A stretch of 64,000 nt of DNA, taken from assembly GCF_963678635.1 (NCBI RefSeq), contig NC_087067.1, positions 42,868,696-42,932,695 on the forward strand, read 5' to 3'. Below, one piece after another: positions 39,245-48,464 of this stretch. The stretch's first letter is position 1, and every line of letters begins with the position of its first letter. A program made the translations under genes and the position numbers. The DNA comes from Symsagittifera roscoffensis (lineage: Eukaryota; Xenacoelomorpha; Acoela; Convolutidae). The notes beneath the pieces are model-generated. The model was not told where the DNA came from. It was given only the letters and a program-made list of their open reading frames with translations, and did no database searches.

Positions 39245-39590
39245 GTCAGTGAAGCCGAAACGAACGACACAACATTGTTTCCGGACCTTCCGCCAAATCT
39301 GGATGACCAAGTTTTCTGTCAATCTCTGGCAGTAAAAAGTATTCAATTTTCAATCATTTTGACTTCCACTCTCGGAGTTGTGGGAAATTTGTTCAACATT
39401 GTTATTGCTCCGAGACTGGGGGTGACTTCGGGTGCTGCTTTTATAAGATACCTTGCATGTGCTGACATATGTCTACTGCTGCTCAACTATACCCTAACTG
39501 TGATGCCATTGGTCGGATTGGCTCAAGTACATGTCACAGGGTTCACATGCAAATTCTTTGCATTTACAATCCTGTCCACAACTGTGATTG
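39245..39590 (+). CDS. Class A GPCR, exon with TM1 to TM3 start
   Basis: The exon reads from a likely acceptor (ctatgtttag at 39235-39244) to a donor (gattg then gttagt at 39591). No in-frame ATG lies upstream before a stop, so translation must begin in an earlier exon. The start holds a glycosylation sequon (NDT). TM1 has the conserved Gly-Asn (GVVGNLFNIVIA). TM2 has the LACAD pattern with the conserved Asp. Then a loop with a Cys (TCKF), the usual disulfide partner at the top of TM3. These are hallmarks of rhodopsin-class receptors, most like the peptide group. The ligand cannot be inferred. Confidence 0.85.
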
Positions 39591-39901
39591 GTTAGTAAAC
39601 AACTGAAAATCTTAATTTCATATGGTGCGTTAAAAAAATAGAAAAATAGTTAAATCAGCTATGCAATTAAGAAAAACTGTCCAAGTAATATGGAGAGCTT
39701 TAGTTTTCTAAATAAATGTTTCAGTGTTGTTTTTTTTTCAAAATGTTTTGTCCAAAAATCTAAATTTTCTAGATTTTTCGATGGCTGCATAATTTATATC
39801 GTTCAATTCTTTTTAGCTCCTAATAAGTTATTGATTTTTTTGAAAGTAATTCTTAGAAAAAAAAGAAACTTTTAAAAAAAAATTGAGAAAATTTGCTTCA
39901 G

Positions 39902-39942
39902 CCATCTACATCCTACTCCTACTGTCAGTGGACCGCATGGCT
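39902..39942 (+). CDS. Class A GPCR, next exon (end of TM3), cut by assembly gap
   Basis: An acceptor (tttgcttcag, ending at 39901) is followed by codons for IYILLLLSVDRMA, joining in phase 1 to the previous exon (codon split G|CC, Ala). The DRM is the DRY motif position at the end of TM3. The exon is interrupted by the run of N. The intron between the two exons is 311 bp with GT-AG ends. TM4 to TM7 are not securely found downstream; one candidate TM4 piece lies near 41711-41760. Confidence 0.8.
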
Positions 39943-40142
39943 NNNNNNNNNNNNNNNNNNNNNNNNNNNNNNNNNNNNNNNNNNNNNNNNNNNNNNNNNN
40001 NNNNNNNNNNNNNNNNNNNNNNNNNNNNNNNNNNNNNNNNNNNNNNNNNNNNNNNNNNNNNNNNNNNNNNNNNNNNNNNNNNNNNNNNNNNNNNNNNNNN
40101 NNNNNNNNNNNNNNNNNNNNNNNNNNNNNNNNNNNNNNNNNN
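39943..40142. other. Assembly gap, 200 N
   Basis: A run of exactly 200 N, a usual placeholder size, so the true missing length is unknown. It interrupts the receptor gene just after the TM3 motif. Confidence 1.
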
Positions 40143-40775
40143 TTTCTAAATTTCAACCATAATTTTTCTAGTTGGTCTCAAAAAGCGGCCTGAACATTCA
40201 AGTTTAACCTTGATGTTCGAGCATATTTTAAAATTATAATTCTATTTTGTATTTCAAAAAACTGTAATAAGCAGCATGCAAAGTTGGATCGCATTGACAG
40301 ACTGGAAAACAACTGATGATGATAACTTTCTAAGAATTGTTTCTAAAGTTTTGAACCTAAAAATTAGATCGTAACGAGCTCTACTAAATCTCCCTATAAA
40401 TTAAAATTTTGCTATTGATTGCATGCGAAAACTGTTTCAAGCTCTTTATAAGTTTTCCAAAGACCTGATATAGAATTAAACTGCTGTAGTATCTCAAAAA
40501 GGGTAAATAAAATTCGTTTTAATCTTTTATTGGCTTGTTTCTGCTCAAAATCAGGTACTACAAAAAACCACGTAATAGATATAGCGGTAGGTTGAATAAA
40601 AAATTTTTATTTGCAGGACAAATACTAGGAAAAAATGTTCAAAATATAACGATGAGATTTTGTATGAAATTATCGCTAGTTACACAAAGCTTAAGTTTAC
40701 CTTGGTTGAATGAATCGATTCATTTTATTCTTATTATTTAAGAAACATATCATTTGAGTAAACAATTTAAATTTT

Positions 40776-41579
40776 TAATATTTGATGCTGTGTGACGGCA
40801 ATCAAATGATCTTGCTTGTTTCATATTGAATCTCATTAATTGATTTTTTTGGAAACCATGCTTATTTAAGTTTAGGCGTAACAACAAATCAACATCCGAT
40901 CTCCTCAACATTACCAGGCCAAACTGTAATTTTTTGTGAATTGTAAGCGGATTCCGTAACAAGGAAGCTCTCTTTGATCTTCTTTTGTTCTTTCAGTTTC
41001 TTTGATCGTTCTGACCAAACTTTAACATGTTTAAAGACTTATGTATGAATTCCAGGCACAAACACGAAATTGTGCGCCTTTCCAGTGCACAAATTGGCCT
41101 CGTAATGAAAATGCAATTATTGCTACTACATAATTGTTTTATTGACATAAGCCAAAAGTTAGCTTCAGTTTCAATTTTAATATTTGATGCTGTGTGACGG
41201 CAATCAAATGATCTTGCTTGTTTCATATTGAATCTCATTAATTGATTTTTTTGGAAACCATGCTTATTTAAGTTTAGGCGTAACAACAAATCAACATCCG
41301 ATCTCCTCAACATTACCAGGCCAAACTGTAATTTTTTGTGAATTGTGAGCGGATTCCGTAACAAGGAAGCTCTCTTTGATCTTCTTTTGTTCTTTCAGTT
41401 TCTTTGATCGTTCTGACCAAACTTTAACATGTTTAAAGACTTATGTATGAATTCCAGGCACAAACACGAAATTGTGCGCCTTTCCAGTGCACAAATTGGC
41501 CTCGTAATGAAAATGCAATTATTGCTACTACATAATTGTTTTATTGACATAAGCCAAAAGTTAGCTTCAGTTTCAATTT
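40776..41579. repeat. 402 bp tandem duplication
   Basis: Positions 40776-41177 and 41178-41579 are direct neighbours and almost identical; the clearest difference is gaattgtaagcgg against gaattgtgagcgg. This is very recent, or an assembly duplication. No gene is recognised inside. The minus-strand open frames in both copies share their first residues only because of the duplication. Confidence 0.9.
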
Positions 41580-42131
41580 GAGTTTTTTTAGATCCTCTTT
41601 CATCTTAAAAGGAAATAATATTAAAGTTTTGTCAATATATTATGCTCTTCTGAAAGTTAATTTAAGTTTGTAAGCTCAACCTTTGCGTCAAATTTTCAGA
41701 TATTTTTCAGCAATCGAAATTGTTGTAACTATTATTCTGGTTTGGATTTTGCCGACCTTTTTTTAAAATTGTTTCATTTGTCAAGTAACAAACTAAAATT
41801 GTAGAAACGTCAAAAGATTGATCAACATGACTTCGGTTAAACCCAAACAAAATTTGACATAATTTGATTCTTTGCACTGCCTATATAGCCAAAATTGGAT
41901 GACTTAAAATAGTGCTACAAAGAGGGAGAGCTTTTAGGCGGTTAGTCAGGATATCGAATTGACGACGAATGGCGAGCAAAATCCCCATGTCCATTAATGT
42001 GTGTTGTTCAGTTTCAATCTAAAATTTTGCTTTCGTTCCGACCAAGAAGTGGGCTGGAACGCTGTATTCGAGAGTGCTTGGCTTACTTATACGTTGAAAA
42101 AGCGGAAAATAGTTTCTCAGGTGCGTCGCAG

Positions 42132-42857
42132 CAGGGGCGAATCTAGGATTTTCACGAGGGGGGCGGGAGATTTTCAAAAAATTTCAAAAATTTTGACGAT
42201 TTATTTTCTAGGTCGACCAAATTGATTATCTGAGAACTCCCATATCACTATAAAGACCCCATTTTGACCAAATTTCTTTCTCTGCAGGCAAATTTTTGAT
42301 AAAACCGGCCAAAAAAAAACATTTTTAGACACTTTTCGGAACATTTTGACCAAAAATCGCGTTTTTTCGGCGCGCTCTACACCCTCAAAATTATTGTATT
42401 TTAACGCCGAAGGCGCCTTTAGAAAAATTTTGGGGTCAGTCAGCCAAAAATGGATATCAAAATAGTACAGCGCTTACTCCTCAGTGATTCGACCCCCCCC
42501 CCCCCCCCCCGTGCCGACCCAAAGGGCCCCTTTTTACAATTTTGAGATGTCCATTTTTGGCAGACGGACCCTAAAACTTTCTCAAGGCGCCTTTGATGCC
42601 CATAATTTATAGCTTTGAGGGAAAAGCTTGCCGCCGAAAAATGGCAATTTTTATCATCAAATTTTTCAAAAATTGCTTAAAAACGCTTTTTAGTAAGTTT
42701 TTTCAAAATTTTGCCAGCTGCGCACAAAATTTTGTCAAAACAGGGTTTTCTAGTGCTTTGGGAGAGCTGGGAAAATCAGTTTGATCGACCTATAAAAGAT
42801 CAAAAATTCTTTTTGGAAATCCCCCCTACTCACGTGAAAATCCTAGATCCGCCCCTG
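42132..42857. mobile_element. hAT-like foldback MITE, complete copy
   Basis: Its ends are mirror images: caggggcgaatctaggattt at 42132 and aaatcctagatccgcccctg ending at 42857. The inverted similarity continues inward (gcgcc phrases, tccatttttggcagacggac against gtcagccaaaaatggatatc), so almost the whole 726 bp can fold back. The centre holds 18 C (42493-42510). The CAGGG terminus fits hAT elements, but I could not find an 8 bp target duplication. It ends about 58 bp beyond the stop of the pyruvyl-transferase exon. Confidence 0.75.
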
Positions 42858-42914
42858 GCAATGACAAACAGCTTCCAAGATATTTTTGAAAAATTTAAGC
42901 AAATTTTTATTAGT

Positions 42915-44208
42915 TTAGTTTACAAGATTCATTTCGTCACCAAATAACGCCGAGTTTTTCTCTGTCATAGGAAATGGATATGTATCTAAAATAGACTTCA
43001 TGGATATGGGTTGTTTAGGTTGAGGTGTACTACCTACCAAATCAGATAAATAGGTCAAATTATTCAGTAAGTCTTTATTCCTAATTTCATGGCGAATAAC
43101 ATCTCTGTTCATAAATAGTCCCAAAGACTCGTAATAATCTCGGTATTTGTAATTTCCACCTGCAATTTTGGTCGACAAAGTTATCACAGCTGCCGGAATT
43201 CCGTAGGAGTGAGACACAATTAATCCATGCAGGCTTGAAGAAACGACTTTTTCACATTCGATCACGTTTTTTGGAACATCAATCACGTGGTCTTTGAAGT
43301 TGAGAGGTATAGTGATCGGAACAATTTTGATCGAGTTTCGACGACTCGCAATAGCAGATTTAACAGCAAGGCTGTCGACGTAATGAGGAATTATACACAT
43401 AGGATATTTTGGAGATTTTTTAAGAGGAAATAACTTCGACGTTAGCAGTCCGGGATCTTTCGCAACAAAAGGCAAAACACCGCGCATAGCAAGAACGGCA
43501 ATCTGAGATTCAGGTCCTCGAACACTGAATAATTTTTGCCCTGATTTCAAAGTTGAACTTAAAGACTTTGAGGGTTTCATGATTAAACCACTGCCCCATA
43601 CATACCAAGAATTTTTGTCGCCTAAAACTGGCCCCAAAATACTTCCAATGCCATAAAAGGTAACCGAATTTGAAGAAACGCTGCTTGCAGGAACCACGTT
43701 AATTCCACTGAGTTTCAGAACTTCTTCGGGGCCTAGAACATCTCCCCAATTAGAGTATCCCAAATTGGAAGGATGAAAATAGTGCATTCGGACAGTTTTT
43801 TGAGTTTTTATTATTTCACGTCCGTATTTTTTAATTTCTTCTATTGTATAAGTTGGCTTTGTAATGTGGTTTAGAACAGCTTGAAACAACATGTACTTTG
43901 TTTGCGACTTGTCATAAGTTTCAATAGTCGCAATTCCCAAATTTCGAATTTCTTTAGCATCTTTTTCTACCGTTGCGTGAAGGAGAAGCGCTTTGCATAT
44001 AGTGCTTAACTGACTTTCATCGGCAATTAAACCTTCAAGGTTCTTTTTGCACATTTTCTCGTCTATTCTGGAATTGCTTCGGTGAAAGCGAACTTTGATA
44101 TAATTTGCAGCAAAAGGTTGAACCAGTTTGGCTGGAATGAGATGTCTGGCAAATGTCGATCGGGATTTGCCAGAGAAGAATGGTTCCGGCGGAACTGACT
44201 CCTGGTAT
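42915..44208 (-). CDS. Polysaccharide pyruvyl transferase domain, terminal exon of putative transporter-transferase fusion
   Basis: The exon starts after a strong acceptor (tttgatttttag then A at 44208, phase 2) and codes for 430 residues to a TAA at 42915, with a poly-A-signal-like aataaa on the minus strand at 42911-42906. The open frame runs back to 44309, but that part begins with TTG and looks intronic; the first in-frame ATG is 85 codons in. Counting from 44309, family motifs are SNWGDVLGPE (186), WYVWGSGLI (235), VRGPES (263), KDPGLL (284), IPHYVDS (307), SSSLHGLIVSHSYGIPA (357) and YRDYYESLGL (389). These match PF04230 enzymes, which transfer pyruvate from phosphoenolpyruvate to a sugar as a ketal. 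In fission yeast Pvg1 does this in the Golgi. The frame is intact. Most likely it is joined to the transporter exon at 53251-52059. Confidence 0.85.
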
Positions 44209-47200
44209 CTAAAAATCAAAGTGAAATCGATAACGCAATTAGTAAAGATATTTAACGACTGGCAACTGCTTAACAAGGAACTAAATGTATTTATCACTCG
44301 GATATCCAATTTTTTTGTTCCTCACTTGATGAAAAAATCAAAAAAAACTTCAGTGGAACAAAGTTTCTGTTTTCAGAAAAAATTCATCTTAACATGTGAA
44401 GAAGGCGCAATTTTTGAAAACAAACTAAATTCAGAACTTGAAAAAAAAACGTTCAACCTTTATTTCTGTCTTTAAGATAAATTAGCAGCTCTGCTAGGAA
44501 TTAGAATTAGAATGTACGCGCGCACAAGCGCATTTGAAAATCAATGTTTTTAAAACTTTCTTTGGGTTTGAAATTGCTATTAAATTTAACGGAAAAAAAA
44601 ATTAATTTTTTAGCATGTTCTAGCAGTTGACTGCTTCGGATGAAATTGCATAAAAATAGGAGTAAGTTTTATTCTAACTTATTTAGTTTTGAGCCTCAAG
44701 CAGTCACAAGAAGGTATGGTGGTTTGATGGTTATCGACCTTCAGTACTGAAAAGATTGGAATATCAATGACAAAACTTGAAGAAATATATCAGCGTATTC
44801 AAAGTATTCAAAGCCATTTTAACAATGATCAACGTGATCCATTTTGATCCTTTTTAATCATGACTACTGCATCTAAAAGTTTTTAGTCAGCAACCCAAAA
44901 GTTTTTCACTAGATACTATTTTTCAAAAAGTTTTATCGATCAAACGAAAAACTGTTTTTAAGCATTCGACTTGAAGTTCATCAAATTATTCAGAGCTTAG
45001 CTTATTCTTTCAATTCAAAAAAAGCTTACTTTATTTTTATTGTTCCGACTTTCGATACGAAAGTAACGGAATATTTGTGCTCGGGTGGGTTTTTTTTTCT
45101 TCAGACAAATTTCGACTTTTTAACTAGCCTTTTTTGACGGAATTTTTTTATATCATTCGAAAGCTATTGTTGTCCTGAGCTTAAATTTGAAAAGATATTT
45201 CACCTGTGATCATTTTTTGTAAAGTTATGAGGGTTTAAAGATTGCCATTTTGGCCATTTTGACCAATTTGGGACAATTAACTCGCGATATAATTTGCGCT
45301 AGTAACGCGTAATAAGCGGAGATTTAAACCGTCTTAGAAATTGTTCCAAATTGGTTGAAAGAAGCTTATTTGCCATAATTGGTTTGTTTCAAGAAACGAA
45401 ATCTAACCTTTTGTACTTTATATGGCGTGTGGGGGGATAATTTTCATAAAAAATTTCAAATTTTAGAAAAAAAAGTTTTCATTTTATTTTATTTCAATTA
45501 ACTTTTTTATGTTATTACTGCTTCTCCATAAACCTTAAAAGGCAGTCGGAACACTCAGGGCTTCACCCTGATACGAGCAGTCTTGTTTCATTTCGCCTTT
45601 AATTTTCAAATAACCCGCCATTTTTAAATAGATAAATTGCTCAAAAATGCGAGAATTTTTTTTTCATGAGTTGCGCTCCCGTTTTAAAGTTTGGATTTTT
45701 AATATCCGTAGTTCACAGGTCACGTTACTAACAAAAGTAGCTTAAATGTTAGTTAGTGACCAAATCACTTTTCTAGGTAGATCCAACTTTCTGTCATCAA
45801 ACTCTTACTTTTGTCTAGTTGTAAATTGTCAATTGATGCTTGATAGTCGTTCAATTGATACTTGATAATATATTATGACTTTTTGTTACTCCCCCACATT
45901 TGAATTTCATTATTGAACATTTGAATTGACAATGTTAGAATGCAAAGAAACATAGCATGGTGAAAAATTTAACAATTGCGAACAGATTTGTTCTTCGACC
46001 TTTCATCGTAAAATTACATGAGTAGCTGCAATTGCACGTTAAGCTATTATTAAAAGAGTCTGCTTTCTCCCCATTCCTCTCACATTGGAGTCAATTTATT
46101 GGTGTAACAAGGGGTTCTACAAGCTTAAATATAATTACAAATATTTTTTCATCCCACAAGCCAAGTAATGTAATAATCAGACAATGTGAACAAAAATTAC
46201 TGGAAAAATTTGCAGGTGGATGAACCCAACGTTTCCAAGGAAAGAAAAAACCCAACGTTTTCAAGTTCTTCTCCATATTTGAAAATCAGTTTTGAAAAAC
46301 TACTTTTATGTCTCATAAAAGACCGAGGTTTTGCATGGTTCAGAACTTAGTTGTTGTTATCATTTTTGTTTTCCAAATCAAAAATTGTGACACCACACAC
46401 TCGGCTGTAATAAAACTCAAGACTAAGAAATAACTAAGAAAGTGGAAACTTGGAAGTGATCGCGGGAAATTGAAAATGAGCACAACATTGATTCCGCGCC
46501 CAGCCAAAAACCTAAGAAATTGAATTGAAACAATTTTTGTTTTTGATTTTTAGTGCTGCTCAAAGTTTCATTAGCATATATTATTCAGAATTTAATTTGA
46601 CAGATGAAATTATTTAAGCTAATGAATGAAAATGCATGTTATTAAATCTTTCCATCTATTCAAAAACACAAATTAAAAAACTGGCTCTTTTTCATCGCTC
46701 TAACAATTTTCCGTTTTCAAGTGTTGTCTTGCGTGTTAAATTGGCTGAATGCGTGATTCTACAAAGTAAAGAATGCAACATGATTTGAACACTGAGATTT
46801 GAAATGTGTAGAGAAAGTAGAAATGAGCTGAAAAACTTCTAAATTATGTTTTGAACACGATAATTATTGGGGCAGTACAATAGTGCTGAAGTACAACAGT
46901 ACCGAATATTAAAATGTTGTTCAACAGTGCCGAATTTTTTTTTAATTTTGTTTTTAAACATCCCAAATCACTGACATGTAATTCAATTCAAATGGACGGT
47001 AGTTGAAAAGACATAATTGGCCATTTTGATTGCTGTCACTTGTTAAACAAACAAAAGTTCCCCCGCGCGGCCTCATAAATTTTTCTGAACAAACAATTAA
47101 TTTAGCAATTTGCCAATTTTCTTCTCCATTTCGCTCCAAAGCAAACACGTAGTCACGCAAAATTGCTAGAGTTCACAAACAAAACTCAGAGTTTTGAAAT

Positions 47201-48078
47201 ATCATCAAGTTTTGGCACTGTTAAACACAAAACACAATTCCATTTTCTGATTTGTTGTACTTCGGCACTGTTGAAAGCTAGCTAACGATCTACAACTAAG
47301 CAAAAAAAGAATCATTTCGGCTCAGCCGTTCAAAAAGAGTAGCTCCTTTGTCGGAACTGTTTTAAGAGGGACGAGGGACTGTAAACTTGATCCGAAATTT
47401 TTGGCTGTTTTGTGCTCCCACTACAGCTGAAAAATGGACCAAGTGAGCAATCGCCCCCTAAATCAATTTAGGTGGGAGATTGTTCACTGGGTTAAAAATA
47501 ATTTTTGTCATCCAAACAAATTTGAGCATAGTACATACATGCAAGCCTTACTGCTTGATTTTTCCCTTTTGTTTTTTGGGGCAGATTGCTCAACTTGGGC
47601 CTACAAAATGTTTGATTCGTAGTTTTTTCACGCGCTGTTTCACTTAACGATGTAGGGCGCGAGGAACAAAAGTATTCAAAATGATTAGATTTTTCACCAC
47701 AAAAATTTTAAAAGTTTTAAAGGACAAGCTTAAAAAGTAATTTCAAATGTGAGATGGGGAAATGTGGAAAAGAGTCCATTTTGTAAACCATTGCTGTACC
47801 TGGTTTCATTCAAAAGAGTAGACAGGGAACTTGAGTTTCTGTCGTAATTTGTAACTTCGCTATAATTTGTCAAAGGCCCATGAATATTTTCTGTTATTTC
47901 CTTCAAAGTAATGTTTGGTCGTGGTCTAAATTCTGCCATTATTGTCTATTTTCGATAAATGTTCAAATGATAGGAAGACATAAGAATTGATGTTCCAGCA
48001 ACCATTAAAATAATCAAAACAATTGCAACCTTTTTAGTAAACATTTCAGATTTTTCTTGAAACGGTTTAAGCTTAAGG
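43823..48078. repeat. Tandem duplication, copy 1 (4256 bp)
   Basis: Direct neighbour of copy 2 (48079-52337). Boundaries are set by the junction at 48078/48079, where transporter-exon sequence (ending cggtttaagcttaagg) meets pyruvyl-transferase sequence (cgtattttttaatttcttct). Copy 1 holds the 5' part of the transferase exon, the intron, and the 3' part of the transporter exon. Only occasional substitutions and one- or few-base indels separate the copies, so I estimate a few percent divergence at most. Confidence 0.95.
45044..45587 (+). mobile_element. Hairpin-ended repeat, full copy in intron
   Basis: It starts tccgactttcgatacgaaag and ends with the hairpin cagggcttcaccctg plus atacgagcagtcttgtt. 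It lies in the intron, inside duplication copy 1. The copy at 49299-49845 is its duplicate and not a separate insertion. Confidence 0.75.
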
Positions 48079-48464
48079 CGTATTTTTTAATTTCTTCTAT
48101 TGTATAAGTTGGCTTTGTAATGTGGTTTAGAACAGCTTGAAACAACATGTACTTTGTTTGCGACTTGTCATAAGTTTCAATAGTCGCAATTCCCAAATTT
48201 CGAATTTCGTTAACATCTTTTTCTACGGTTGCGTGAAGGAGAAGCGCTTTGCATATAGTGCTTAACTGACTTTCATCGGCAATTAAACCTTCAAGGTTCT
48301 TTTTGCACATTTTTTCGTCTATTCTGGAATTGCTTCGGTGAAAGCGAACTTTGATATAATTTGCAGCAAAAGGTTGAACCAGTTTGGCTGGAATGAGATG
48401 TCTGGCAAATGTCGATCGGGATTTGCCAGAGAAGAATGGTTCCGGCGGAACTGACTCCTGGTAT
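47800..48464 (-). pseudogene. Chimeric internal exon: transferase start fused out of frame to transporter end
   Basis: It arose at the junction of the 4.26 kb tandem duplication. Read on the minus strand, it begins at the copied transferase acceptor (A at 48464), runs through transferase sequence to 48079 (386 bp), switches to transporter 3' sequence at 48078 (279 bp), and ends at the copied transporter donor (gtacag from 47799). It therefore has both splice sites of an internal exon. The two parts are joined in different phases: the frame reads TIEEIKKYALSLNRFKKN and stops at 48014. Including it would truncate the product and probably trigger nonsense-mediated decay; skipping it leaves the intact gene. 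The downstream transporter piece in its own frame is the MAEFRPRPNITL stretch at 47939-47730. Confidence 0.75.

Noticed and set aside
42132-42857. Target-site duplication for the hAT-like element
   Set aside because: The 8 bp on each side (cgtcgcag and gcaatgac) do not match, so I do not claim one.
44128-44475. 115-codon plus-strand frame over the start of the pyruvyl-transferase exon
   Set aside because: It is antisense to the supported exon and its intron, with a low-complexity Lys-rich tail.
47434-47622. Plus-strand 62-codon frame, also at 51693-51881
   Set aside because: It is present twice only because of the tandem duplication; it lies in the intron and I see no family resemblance.
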